DNA of 41,305 nucleotides from a virus. The stretch lies in IMG/VR virus record IMGVR_UViG_3300020197_000054, positions 1 to 41,305 of that record. One strand, given 5' to 3'. Below are positions 28,011 through 35,341 of the stretch, piece after piece. Both the position numbers and the translations under genes were made by a program. The notes under the pieces were generated by a model. That model did not search any database and was not told the DNA's origin. It saw only the letters and a list, made by a program, of their open reading frames with translations. Position 1 is the first letter of the stretch; each line of letters starts with the position of its first letter.

Positions 28011-29441
28011 TTATGACGTTATAATTGAACAACAACCACAACCGTAAATTTTTAAGTTTGATAAATTATATGTTTCATCACTTGTACCAACATAACAATT
28101 AACAAATTCATTTCTATTTACACTTGTTATTGTTCTAATTTTAAAATCACTTGTGTTATCTATAGTAATTGAATCCCACACTTCATTTAATGAAGTTAAC
28201 CAAACATTTTCCGATTGACAACCTGCAACTGTATTAATAATACTATCATCGTTTGTTGAAGATGAGGACGGTGGAATTATATTGATACCATCAATAGTTA
28301 ATGAGGTCTTGGTATTAAAAGTGGCGGAATCTTCATTAGGTGAAGATTTAGATAAGTTTAAATGACTCAATTTAAAGTTAATACTTGTACCATCAGGTAA
28401 ATCAGGTGTTATTGATAATGTTGTCGTGTACTCTTTAGTTAATAATGTACTATTTGCTTGTAGTGTTTTAGGTAGGGTAACTAATTTAACGTTATAAGTG
28501 GTTGGAGGTGATGGAGGATTTAACGTTATATTATTACTAACAGTAAATCCTTCAGAATCACTAACAACAACATTGTAGGAACCTGAACATAAATTACTGA
28601 ACATTGGTATATTTCTATATGTCAAACCACCATTAATCGAATATGAATATGGAGGGTAACCACCACTTGATTTAATTGTTAAACCACCATCACATCCACA
28701 TATTGTTTGGTTTTTAGTAATTAAAACATTCATAGGTTGGACCGAATCTTCTGATTCTGCCGAGAATCTACCATTTGGAATCCTTACTATTTGATTACAG
28801 TTACCTTCATAAACTATTACAGTACCTGTAGCGCCAATAATAAACCAACTACCATAAATTGGTGGGTAAGTAGGATTTGAATTAAATATTGTATAAGTTG
28901 TTGGAGTTGAAGCCGATAACTTCCATTGTAAAAGAGTTGAGTCCCAATATATTACTTGTGTTGAGTCATTAGAAATCCAAGAAGGTTTAGAATTAAATAA
29001 ACCGTTAGGTGAAAAATTAGTTTGAGTTTCTACATAAGAACCTTGTTTAAGTATATTTGTTGTCATACAAAGTTGATACTCAATATAAGGAGTTGTAGGT
29101 GTTGGGGTCGGTGTGGGGGAAGGTGTTGGTGTTGAACCTGTTAAAATACATTTTGTATTTGCGGTAAAATCGCCATAAGAATCAATAACTGTTGCTTCAT
29201 AAACACCTGCAGTTAAATTGTATATAACGGGTGAAATGTTACCGTTATTCCAGCTTATATAATATGGAGGAGTTCCTCCCGTTATTGTTAAATAAATCGA
29301 ACCATCGGATGATGATGGAGAAGGATGAGTAAGATTACACTCAACACCCATAGGGAATAAAGTGATTGGTTCACATTCATTTGTGAACTCAGGTATTATT
29401 GGTTTAGGTGTAGGAGTTGGTCCTAAAAAAGGATAAGTCAT
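28011..29441 (-). CDS. SprB-repeat tail protein with Thr/Pro linker
   Basis: 476 aa. Residues ~20-98 contain one SprB-like repeat (SDGSIYLTITGGTPPYYISW, then YEATVIDSYGDFTANTKC). A Thr/Pro/Ser linker follows (~100-116), then an uncharacterised domain. A second SprB-like repeat lies at ~235-310 (CDGGLTIKSSGGYPPYSYSI, SGSYNVVVSDSEG), and the C-terminal beta domain ends in a Cys-rich tail, GCGCCSIITS. No signal peptide is present, as expected for a virion protein. It lies between the glycosyltransferase-like gene and the 842-aa fibre gene and shares linker and repeat type with the 975-aa protein of the opposite operon. This suggests exchange of modules between fibre genes. A host-surface contact role is inferred. 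Confidence 0.72.
   Translation of the reverse strand: MTYPFLGPTPTPKPIIPEFTNECEPITLFPMGVECNLTHPSPSSSDGSIYLTITGGTPPYYISWNNGNISPVIYNLTAGVYEATVIDSYGDFTANTKCILTGSTPTPSPTPTPTPTTPYIEYQLCMTTNILKQGSYVETQTNFSPNGLFNSKPSWISNDSTQVIYWDSTLLQWKLSASTPTTYTIFNSNPTYPPIYGSWFIIGATGTVIVYEGNCNQIVRIPNGRFSAESEDSVQPMNVLITKNQTICGCDGGLTIKSSGGYPPYSYSINGGLTYRNIPMFSNLCSGSYNVVVSDSEGFTVSNNITLNPPSPPTTYNVKLVTLPKTLQANSTLLTKEYTTTLSITPDLPDGTSINFKLSHLNLSKSSPNEDSATFNTKTSLTIDGINIIPPSSSSTNDDSIINTVAGCQSENVWLTSLNEVWDSITIDNTSDFKIRTITSVNRNEFVNCYVGTSDETYNLSNLKIYGCGCCSIITS
29092..29140 (-). repeat. Thr-Pro linker tract in the 476-aa protein
   Basis: On the minus strand this encodes STPTPSPTPTPTPTTP, the linker between the first SprB-like repeat and the following domain. 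Confidence 0.8.
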
Positions 29442-29470
29442 GAACTTAAATATTTTCTTTTAGTTTTTTA

Positions 29471-29477
29471 ATAAATA
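29471..29477 (-). promoter_or_regulatory. TATTTAT box upstream of the 476-aa SprB-repeat gene
   Basis: Minus-strand GTATTTATTAA ends 29 bases before the ATG at 29441. A closer variant (AATATTTAAG) lies within 10 bases of the ATG. The gap 29442-29480 between the two genes holds little else. Confidence 0.3.
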
Positions 29478-29480
29478 CAT

Positions 29481-30461
29481 TTATTCCTGAAATTTTATAA
29501 CCCTTTTCATAATATCAATATATTTTCTTGTGGCACTTGTGGACTCAATGTACTCAAAAAAGTCAATGTTTGATTTTAACATTTCCAATGGATTAATGTT
29601 AATGTAATCACCTTTGAAAAATTTTTTATCTTTTAGGTCGTTGGTCACACCTGCCATATGTAATATTGGGTGTTTTTCATAAGTACTGATTGAGTCAGTT
29701 GCCCAAGAAAAACTTAAATCACTAACTACTTTAGTTTCTAAACCAAAATACCAAAGGTTCCATAACAGAGACCACATCTCCGCAGTCCAAAATTGTATTT
29801 CACCTGGGCTAATTGGATACCTTTTTTGAAAATCTAACATTTGGTCATATAGAGGAGCACAATCGTAGTATATTTTAAACCATAGTTCCCATGGAGTGTT
29901 TTTAATAATGTATTGACCACCACCTGAATTAGGTTGGTTCTTTTTTACCTCATCAATAGTAATACCTATTACATCAACCATTTCTTGTAAAAGTTGATTT
30001 TCTCCACAATCAGGATGTTGATTTTCGTATCTATCGCAACAACTAACAATATAATCATAACCTATATAACCAATGGTATCTGAAAGATATATTGTGTCAT
30101 CACTAAGTAATTTATCAAAATCAGGAAGTTCTCTAAAAATAATGTCAGCATCGTGTAAGAAAAAACACCTACCAAATTCAGGGTTTTGTTCCAACCATTT
30201 ATAAATTAAAAAAGGTTTTATACTTGGGATATAATGTTTTCTTTGTCTATCATCTAAATAATGGTGGATATTAATACCCAATTCTTTGAGTTTTAAAGAA
30301 TCTTCAGTAGGTTCTGTATTACCTTGAACCATACCAAATATCACATGAATTTTATTTGGGTCAATACCTAAATCTATAAAGTTTTGAGTATAAACTCTAA
30401 CTTGCCAATGAAAATATGGAACGTCAGGTTGTGCCGTTACAAATACTAAGTTTTCTTTCAT
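29481..30461 (-). CDS. Glycosyltransferase-like protein (possible HPAT/SGT1-type)
   Basis: 326 aa. The N-terminus LVFVTAQPDVPYFHWQVRVY has the Y-F-x-W-Q signature seen at the start of hydroxyproline arabinosyltransferases and peptidyl-serine galactosyltransferases. CFFLHDADIIF at about residue 100 supplies a D-x-D metal/nucleotide-sugar motif. NSGGGQYIIKNTPWELWFKI and ISPGEIQFWTAEMWSLLWNL (~175-240) fit acceptor-site segments of GT-A enzymes, and HPILHMAG near 270 gives the late His. It lies inside a run of Thr/Pro-rich tail proteins, so a plausible but unproven job is to sugar-decorate their linkers. Modification of DNA or host surface is the alternative. The leader on the minus strand has a variant box, CTATATTTAATTT. 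Confidence 0.65.
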   Translation of the reverse strand: MKENLVFVTAQPDVPYFHWQVRVYTQNFIDLGIDPNKIHVIFGMVQGNTEPTEDSLKLKELGINIHHYLDDRQRKHYIPSIKPFLIYKWLEQNPEFGRCFFLHDADIIFRELPDFDKLLSDDTIYLSDTIGYIGYDYIVSCCDRYENQHPDCGENQLLQEMVDVIGITIDEVKKNQPNSGGGQYIIKNTPWELWFKIYYDCAPLYDQMLDFQKRYPISPGEIQFWTAEMWSLLWNLWYFGLETKVVSDLSFSWATDSISTYEKHPILHMAGVTNDLKDKKFFKGDYININPLEMLKSNIDFFEYIESTSATRKYIDIMKRVIKFQE

Positions 30462-30521
30462 AACACTATTTGAAATTAAATATAGAAAACAATAATTTGT
30501 AATAAATGCTATTTTGGGTAA

Positions 30522-30528
30522 TATTTAT
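30522..30528 (+). promoter_or_regulatory. TATTTAT box before the small embedded gene
   Basis: TAATATTTATTG ends 5 bases before the ATG at 30534; a TTTG lies 22 bases upstream. This gene is isolated on the plus strand within a minus-strand island, so it needs its own promoter. Confidence 0.45.
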
Positions 30529-30533
30529 TGTAT

Positions 30534-30710
30534 ATGAAGTTACTTAAAACAATATCAAAATTAGTCGTAGAATCACAACGTGCTTATGATGAAGCATGTG
30601 AAAAAGGTGTTAGTGAAAAAGAATTGGATAGACTTGAAAAAAATTTAAGAGAGACTAGACTATTAATGAAACTATACGATAATGTGGGTAAAACTAACCC
30701 TAAAGACTAA
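30534..30710 (+). CDS. Small helical protein embedded in the reversed island
   Basis: 58 aa using the ATG at 30534; a TTG at 30528 would add two residues but falls on the upstream box. The sequence is almost entirely helical and charged (VVESQRAYDEACEKGVSEKE, LDRLEKNLRETRLLMKLYD), probably a short coiled coil. No family recognised. It is the only plus-strand gene between 24855 and 32929, with a TATTTAT box directly in front and a divergent glycosyltransferase-like gene behind. It might be a small regulator or chaperone, but nothing in the sequence decides this. Confidence 0.6.
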   Translation: MKLLKTISKLVVESQRAYDEACEKGVSEKELDRLEKNLRETRLLMKLYDNVGKTNPKD

Positions 30711-30824
30711 TCAAATCCCCTTTAACAATAAACCACATTTAGTATTTGTCCTAATGTCGTAAGGACCTGTACCTGTCGCACCAGTTAAGTAATAAGTGTT
30801 GGTGTTGGAGTTATAGGAAGTGAG
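30711..30824 (-). other. Open -1 frame continuing past the stop of the 89-aa protein
   Basis: On the minus strand the -1 frame relative to the 89-aa gene is open from 30824 to a TGA at 30713-30711 (38 codons). It overlaps the terminal Thr/Pro tract and then fills the whole space up to the end of the convergent plus-strand gene. After the in-frame stop it reads TGATGTGPYDIRTNTKCGLL plus a few residues, which looks like ordinary protein and not random AT-rich sequence. It is either the lost C-terminus of the 89-aa protein (an indel in the repeat) or a frameshift product. Confidence 0.45.
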
Positions 30825-31054
30825 TTACATGGTACAGTTTTAAAAGTAATACATCCTTCTGAAAGAGAAACCAATTTGATACCTACTTCAGGAATATTAT
30901 TAAAAATTGAAGGTAATGGTGAAATAACAACAGGAGGCCCCACACTTGTATTTATAGTTGCGACTAATACACATTGTCCACCATATGAATTACAAACATA
31001 AACTTCATATGGAAAATTAGAACCTATTATAGATGTAATATCGATACCATTCAT
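30785..31054 (-). CDS. Small Cys-containing structural protein ending in a Thr/Pro tract
   Basis: 89 aa. The N-terminal ~70 residues (GIDITSIIGSNFPYEVYVCN, then GGQCVLVATI and GCITFKTVPC) resemble the 72-aa protein at 32711 in length, Cys spacing and strand pattern (ITINDVTGVTPCNVYLCDN, MCVYIDTI, NCEIIKNL). The two look like copies of one small domain on either side of the 549-aa gene. The protein stops abruptly inside ITPTPTLIT, and the -1 frame continues with protein-like sequence, so the product may be truncated. It lies 6 bases behind the 549-aa gene and probably belongs to the same virion surface structure. Confidence 0.6.
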   Translation of the reverse strand: MNGIDITSIIGSNFPYEVYVCNSYGGQCVLVATINTSVGPPVVISPLPSIFNNIPEVGIKLVSLSEGCITFKTVPCNSLPITPTPTLIT

Positions 31055-31060
31055 AAATTA

Positions 31061-32710
31061 CTAATTATATGATAAACAAGTTTCACAATCAGTATATAAT
31101 GTTGGAGTCACAACACTTGAAAAATAGTTACCTGTGTAGTTTATAATATTTGAACCTGGTGGAAGTGAAGGATAGTTCGGGTAAACCCCATAAAAAGTCC
31201 AACAGTTACCATCATTACCATAGAACGTTTTAGATGAATCTAATGAAGGTCCTGGAAAATTTTGAATTAAGTATTGATTTATTGTTTTTTTTGTATTTTT
31301 ACCAAGTTCTTTAGAGGATGAAAACTCAACTGTAGTTTTTTTACAATTAAGGTAAACGTAAAATTGTTGAGGTAATGAAGGAGTTGGTGTCAAAGTAGGA
31401 GTTGGTGTTAAAGTAGGAGTTGGTGTCATACTAGGTGTTGGACTCGGTTCAGGATAACATTCAACACACTGACCTAAATTGAAGTAACCCACAGGACCTT
31501 CAGTTAAAATAATTTCAGTCACACCAATACTTTCAGGATTAACACCTACATATGAAATACATTTAGAAACACCATCGACAGTTGCTTTGAATATCATATA
31601 TTCCTCTAAAGTATCACCTGATGGTGTAGGTACTGACATAGTGGTGTAATACATCATACCATTAATACAATCTTGGAATTGTTTACTAACAGGACAAGAA
31701 AGGTCACCCTCAATTGTTGTGAAAAAAACATCACCTGTTATGTTACAAGGTCTATTTATTATTCTTGTTGGTGTTGGAGTGGGTGTTGGTGTTGGTGTTG
31801 AGGTTGGAGTAATGCCAACAATAACCGCATCTACATCTATGTTAGCACATGTTAAGTTAGTTGCGGTAGGGGTAGGGGTAGGTGTTAAAGTTGACGTTGG
31901 AGTTGGAGTAGGACTAATAGAAACATCACAATCAAAAATTGCGGTAAAATCAAAAACCTCACAATAAGTTGTTGTTGTAGTAGTTGGAGGGCAAACACCT
32001 GAAGAGAAAAATTCTTCACATAAATCAGGACATTCTGAAAAACAAGGTGACTTACCTGATAGGAGACACATACCACCTAAAGATGTTGATAAACACCATT
32101 GTTTGTTACCTATTGAATAGTAAATATAATAGTTGTTTGAACTTCCCGTCCAATATAGTTGTGAATTATAAGTACCCGCACTGTAGTAAGTACTGTCAAA
32201 AATTGTATCGGTTCCACTTATACAATATATTTCCTCACACACAGGAGGGACTGAACAAGGGAATGAAGTAATACAAGAGTTACAGTCAAGATATGAAGTA
32301 CCCAACCTAAAATTATCTGAGGAAAAAATTGTGTAATAAGGTAAAGCTGATGTATAACCTGAATTAACAATTCGATAACAACCATTTAATTCATTGTTAG
32401 GGTTTGAAGATGATATTATATCTGTAAAATAAAGAGTATCGCCTAACCCAAAATTTACTGAATCCCTTCGAGAAATTGCAATGGCGAATGTTTCGCCACT
32501 ACAACAACCCGAAAATTCTAAAACAGGAATTTCTTTTTCTATTAAGGTTACTACAATATCTACTGATGGTGATGTTATAGTTCCCGCCGCGTTAATGTAA
32601 TAATATAATGAAGGTTCTAGGTCAAAAACTTTAACCGAAGATAAAATATCTGTGAATGTAAAACCAACATAAGTTGATGGTCCCGTATTTTGAATTTGAT
32701 ATATCGGCAT
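31061..32710 (-). CDS. Cys- and Thr/Pro-rich tail/adhesin protein
   Basis: 549 aa. The N-terminal ~170 residues are a beta domain (VGFTFTDILSSVKVFDLEPS) with a CCSGE turn. A segment with many cysteines follows (~145-245), including NKQWCLSTSLGGMCLLSGKS. Two short related modules (CEVFDFTAIFDCDVSISPT and CANIDVDAVIVGITPT) are then joined by Thr/Pro linkers at ~263-281 and ~300-315. A globular part with DGVSKCISYVGVNPES comes next, a third linker (~420-444), and a C-terminal Cys-bearing domain. No signal peptide. It starts directly after the stop of the 72-aa gene. Beaded small domains on stiff Thr/Pro rods suggest an extended fibre; the target is unknown. Confidence 0.68.
   Translation of the reverse strand: MPIYQIQNTGPSTYVGFTFTDILSSVKVFDLEPSLYYYINAAGTITSPSVDIVVTLIEKEIPVLEFSGCCSGETFAIAISRRDSVNFGLGDTLYFTDIISSSNPNNELNGCYRIVNSGYTSALPYYTIFSSDNFRLGTSYLDCNSCITSFPCSVPPVCEEIYCISGTDTIFDSTYYSAGTYNSQLYWTGSSNNYYIYYSIGNKQWCLSTSLGGMCLLSGKSPCFSECPDLCEEFFSSGVCPPTTTTTTYCEVFDFTAIFDCDVSISPTPTPTSTLTPTPTPTATNLTCANIDVDAVIVGITPTSTPTPTPTPTPTRIINRPCNITGDVFFTTIEGDLSCPVSKQFQDCINGMMYYTTMSVPTPSGDTLEEYMIFKATVDGVSKCISYVGVNPESIGVTEIILTEGPVGYFNLGQCVECYPEPSPTPSMTPTPTLTPTPTLTPTPSLPQQFYVYLNCKKTTVEFSSSKELGKNTKKTINQYLIQNFPGPSLDSSKTFYGNDGNCWTFYGVYPNYPSLPPGSNIINYTGNYFSSVVTPTLYTDCETCLSYN
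31378..31450 (-). repeat. Thr-Pro linker tract 3 of the 549-aa protein
   Basis: Minus-strand codons encode PSPTPSMTPTPTLTPTPTLT-like repeats. On the DNA an 18-bp unit (AAAGTAGGAGTTGGTGTY, with Y varying) is nearly repeated, a sign of local duplication. Confidence 0.75.
31766..31920 (-). repeat. Thr-Pro linker tracts 1 and 2 of the 549-aa protein
   Basis: Two tracts (31866-31920 and 31766-31812) encode SPTPTPTSTLTPTPTPTAT and TPTSTPTPTPTPTPTR. They flank the second of the two short related modules of the 549-aa protein. Confidence 0.78.
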
Positions 32711-32929
32711 TTATAATAAACTTAAATTTTTAATTATTTCACAATTATTATCGTCAACTATTTTTAAATTGTAACTAGTTTGACCGTCAACGGATGGTGG
32801 TACAAAAAAATCATATGGAAAAGAATTTATCGTATCGATATAAACACACATAGTAATTGGGTTATCACATAGATAAACATTACACGGGGTTACCCCTGTC
32901 ACATCATTTATTGTTATTTGTGTTGGCAT
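32711..32929 (-). CDS. Small Cys-containing protein, paralogue of the 89-aa protein
   Basis: 72 aa, first gene of the reversed island. It consists of short beta strands with paired cysteines (PCNVYLCDNPITMCVYID) and a C-terminal NCEIIKNLSLL. It shares length, order of strands and cysteine positions with the first 75 residues of the protein at 30785. Its stop codon touches the ATG of the 549-aa gene, so translation is coupled. No signal peptide or membrane segment. Probably a small virion cap or spacer domain; the family was not recognised. Confidence 0.65.
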   Translation of the reverse strand: MPTQITINDVTGVTPCNVYLCDNPITMCVYIDTINSFPYDFFVPPSVDGQTSYNLKIVDDNNCEIIKNLSLL

Positions 32930-32939
32930 TCTTTTTTAG

Positions 32940-32946
32940 ATAAATA
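32940..32946 (-). promoter_or_regulatory. TATTTAT box heading the reversed adhesin island
   Basis: Minus-strand TATATTTATCTAAAAAAGA leads into the ATG at 32929; the box is 10 bases from the start. It is nearly the same arrangement as the one before the helicase gene (TAATATTTATCTAAAA), which strengthens the case for a shared promoter element. Confidence 0.45.
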
Positions 32947-33007
32947 TAATGACCCCTGAAAACTTGTGAAGATTGATTATTTTAATATTATATCTTATTT
33001 TTAAGTG

Positions 33008-33907
33008 ATGTCAGACGATGCAGAAATTTTAGTAGAATTATTACGAGAAGTCCTTGGTGATGAAAAACAACATTACGAAAATAAAGGACAGATTGCTTTT
33101 GACTGCCCCGTTTGTGATGATGGTAGGAATAAAGGAAATCTTGAAATTAATTATTTTTCACATGTGTATAAATGTTGGGCATGTGGAGATGTAAACGATA
33201 CTCACGGACCTTTAGGTAAGTTGTTCGACACATATGGTAATAAGAAACAAAAAAAAGTTTATAAAGTTCTACAACCTGAAGAGTTTAAACCTAAAGAAAA
33301 GAGAGTTAAAAAATTAACATTACCACCAAATTTCACAACTTTTAAAGATTCCTCCCCTGTATATCCCGTTAGAAAACAGGCATATAATTATCTTAAAAAT
33401 AGAGGTATTGACGATGAAATAATTGAAAAATATGGTATTGGATTTTGTGATACGGGAACACATGCTAGTAGAATAATTGTACCATCCTACAACAAAAACG
33501 GGGAGTTAAATTATTACATCGCAAGAAGTTGGATACCAAACACTAAATCAAAATACAAAAACCCTGAAGCCGAAAAAGACAAAATAATCTTCAACGAGAA
33601 TTTAATAGATTGGAAAAAAGATATTTACTTAGTTGAAGGTGTTTTTGATGGTTTCTTTTTACCAAATAGCGTCCCGATGTTAGGTAAACACATGTCACAA
33701 CTTTTATTTGAAACCATTTATAAAAAATGTAAAAAAAATATAATAATTTCTTTAGATGGTGATGCGTGGGATGATGCGGTTAAACTATATAACGATTTAA
33801 ATGGTGGTGAATTATATGGTAGAATTAAAATAGTTAAATTACCAAAAGATAAAGATGTCTGTGATTTAAGAGGACAAATAAATGAGTATTATTACAATAT
33901 GAGATGA
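33008..33907 (+). CDS. DNA primase, DnaG / T4 gp61-like
   Basis: 299 aa from the ATG at 33008; a GTG at 33005 is the only alternative. An N-terminal zinc-binding domain of the CHC2/CXXC type is seen at residues ~32-62: FDCPVCDDG and YKCWACGD. The TOPRIM core follows, with IYLVEGVFDGFF (Glu) and IIISLDGDAWDDA (the D-x-D metal site), preceded by the NYYIARSWIP segment. The protein would make RNA primers and work with the DnaB-like helicase. T4 gp61 is 342 aa. It is divergent from the adhesin island and overlaps the next gene by 4 bases (ATGA), indicating translational coupling. Confidence 0.88.
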   Translation: MSDDAEILVELLREVLGDEKQHYENKGQIAFDCPVCDDGRNKGNLEINYFSHVYKCWACGDVNDTHGPLGKLFDTYGNKKQKKVYKVLQPEEFKPKEKRVKKLTLPPNFTTFKDSSPVYPVRKQAYNYLKNRGIDDEIIEKYGIGFCDTGTHASRIIVPSYNKNGELNYYIARSWIPNTKSKYKNPEAEKDKIIFNENLIDWKKDIYLVEGVFDGFFLPNSVPMLGKHMSQLLFETIYKKCKKNIIISLDGDAWDDAVKLYNDLNGGELYGRIKIVKLPKDKDVCDLRGQINEYYYNMR

Positions 33908-34761
33908 ATTTATACGAAATAAGAGATGAAATTAACGAAATAATAAAGAAAAAACAAGAAGAATTACAATTAACTTTCGTTGAAGATACCCACACTTATA
34001 CAATGGCCGATAAGGAAGGGAAATTAAGGTCAGATTGGCCCTCAGTATCAAAAGTTATGAAACTTTTTTACACCGAGTTTGATTCAAATGGAATTGCCGA
34101 AAAGAAAGCCGATGGAGACCCAATTGAGAAAGAGAGATTATTAAAAGAGTGGGCCGACGCTGGAACATACTCGACTAATATGGGGTCAAGAGTTCACTAC
34201 TTTTTAGAGAAAAAGTCAGTTGAAATGTTTGGTTTAAATAAGGAAGTTAGGGAACCTATATTTGAAGTTGATTTTACGCAAATATTAAAAGGTGATTCGA
34301 TGATTTCCGCGGGTAATGAATACCTTGAGTTAATGGAAGAACGAGGAGGAATATTACTTGACACCGAAATAGTATTAGGGAGTAATGAATTAGGATATGT
34401 AGGTCAACCTGATAAGAAATGGTTATTCTTTAATAAAGAAAAAACTGAAGTTGGGATAGTTGTTACAGATTGGAAAACAAATAAAAAGAAGAATTTTGAG
34501 GCGAACCACTTTACCAAAAAAATGAAATATCCATTTAATAATTTAGATGATACCGCACTTGGTCACTATTTTACACAATTACCTCTTTATGCTAAGTTAT
34601 TTTTGAATATGTTAAAAGGTAGTAAATATGAAAATATTAAGGTATATGGATGTATTGTTGTACACCTAAGTGATGAAGGTCAGTATGAAGAGTACCGAGT
34701 ACCTAAAGAAGTTATGAATACTATTATGAATATGGATATGAGTAAGTATTTGACAAAATAA
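33904..34761 (+). CDS. PD-(D/E)XK nuclease, RecB-like
   Basis: 285 aa. The nuclease core is visible in the second half: LLDTEIVLGSNELGYVGQPD contributes the first acidic residues and the Asp of the PD motif, then VVTDWKTNKK provides the D-x-K, and LGHYFTQLPLYAKLF gives the Q-x3-Y helix of RecB/Cas4/lambda-exo-type nucleases. The N-terminal half contains TYTMADKEGK and the PSVSKVMKLF segment often seen in phage members of this group. It overlaps the primase stop by 4 bases, so it is probably part of the replication/recombination set, for example end processing. The exact substrate cannot be read from the sequence. Confidence 0.8.
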   Translation: MNLYEIRDEINEIIKKKQEELQLTFVEDTHTYTMADKEGKLRSDWPSVSKVMKLFYTEFDSNGIAEKKADGDPIEKERLLKEWADAGTYSTNMGSRVHYFLEKKSVEMFGLNKEVREPIFEVDFTQILKGDSMISAGNEYLELMEERGGILLDTEIVLGSNELGYVGQPDKKWLFFNKEKTEVGIVVTDWKTNKKKNFEANHFTKKMKYPFNNLDDTALGHYFTQLPLYAKLFLNMLKGSKYENIKVYGCIVVHLSDEGQYEEYRVPKEVMNTIMNMDMSKYLTK

Positions 34762-34783
34762 ACTAAATAAATTATATTTTAAC

Positions 34784-34873
34784 ATGGAAAGTAATATAAC
34801 ATTATCGTGGTGGTACAACACAACTTGGGACGACAAAACCATAAAATTTACAGTCAACTACACACTAAAATGA
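34784..34873 (+). CDS. 29-aa micro-protein, translationally coupled
   Basis: A short frame, ATG at 34784 to TGA at 34873, encodes MESNITLSWWYNTTWDDKTI and nine further residues. It begins 22 bases after the nuclease stop, behind an A/T-rich leader, and its last four bases (ATGA) overlap the start of the next gene. This overlap is the same junction type used elsewhere in this cluster, which supports translation. The peptide is Trp-rich. Function unknown; a short frame in AT-rich DNA could also be chance. Confidence 0.4.
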   Translation: MESNITLSWWYNTTWDDKTIKFTVNYTLK

Positions 34874-35133
34874 AAATCAGATTAGAAAAAACTTATCGTT
34901 GTTATGAACTTTATGGTGATATTGAAATCAACACTGAAGAGTATCCCGAATTTGAAGGTAAAAGTGAAGAAGAGATTTTACAATACCTTAATGAAAATAT
35001 GTATGAGTTCGAACTTAAAAATGGTTCAGAACCAAACTTAATTGACCAATTTGAATTTACAAGAGAAATGAAAAAACAAAATTATTTCGATGAAGATTAT
35101 AAAATACATAAAATAAATGAATATGGAAGATAA
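34870..35133 (+). CDS. Small acidic protein, unknown
   Basis: 87 aa from the ATG at 34870, which forms an ATGA overlap with the micro-gene upstream; a GTG at 34807 in the same frame would give a poor N-terminal extension. The sequence is acidic (EINTEEYPEFEGKSEEEILQ) with a short strand-helix-strand pattern and the start MKIRLEKTYRCYELYGDIEI. No family recognised. It overlaps the next gene by up to 17 bases, as is usual in this tightly packed run of small genes. Confidence 0.65.
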   Translation: MKIRLEKTYRCYELYGDIEINTEEYPEFEGKSEEEILQYLNENMYEFELKNGSEPNLIDQFEFTREMKKQNYFDEDYKIHKINEYGR

Positions 35134-35341
35134 TATTATTAGGCCTAAAATTGATTTAAAACAACAAGAAACGATTATTTGTGAGAAATGTGGTAGCAAA
35201 TTCTTTAGAGAAGTCGTGTTAATTAAAAAAGTACCTAAATTATTGACAGGTAGTTCTGAAGACACATTAGTGCCTTTCCCAACCTATATGTGTAACGATT
35301 GCGGACACGTTAATAAAGACTTTGAATTATTTGATAAATAA
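35117..35341 (+). CDS. Small zinc-ribbon protein
   Basis: 74 aa from ATG 35117, or 72 aa from ATG 35123. Two Cys pairs, ICEKCGSKFF at about residue 21 and YMCNDCGHVN at about residue 58, form a zinc ribbon. A strand with VVLIKKVPKLLTG between them carries a hydrophobic loop. Such small ribbons in T4-like phages often bind nucleic acid or polymerase, but here only the metal site is evident. It overlaps the preceding gene, and its stop shares a base with the next start (TAATG). Confidence 0.7.
   Translation: MNMEDNIIRPKIDLKQQETIICEKCGSKFFREVVLIKKVPKLLTGSSEDTLVPFPTYMCNDCGHVNKDFELFDK

Noticed and set aside
30748-30766. Short hairpin GTCCT/AGGAC between convergent genes
   Set aside because: The stem is only 5 bp with a 9-base loop and no T run follows on either strand; it more likely belongs to the -1 frame coding extension.
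31378-31920. Regularly spaced G/T-rich repeats that could be taken for a CRISPR array
   Set aside because: The units encode Thr-Pro in frame, are degenerate at third positions, and have no constant spacer length.
31719-31967. Plus-strand frame encoding a Val-Gly repeat
   Set aside because: It is the antisense reading of the Thr-Pro linker codons of the 549-aa protein.
34807-34869. GTG start for the 87-aa gene
   Set aside because: It overlaps the coupled 29-codon frame and adds an unlikely N-terminus; the ATG at 34870 has an ATGA junction.
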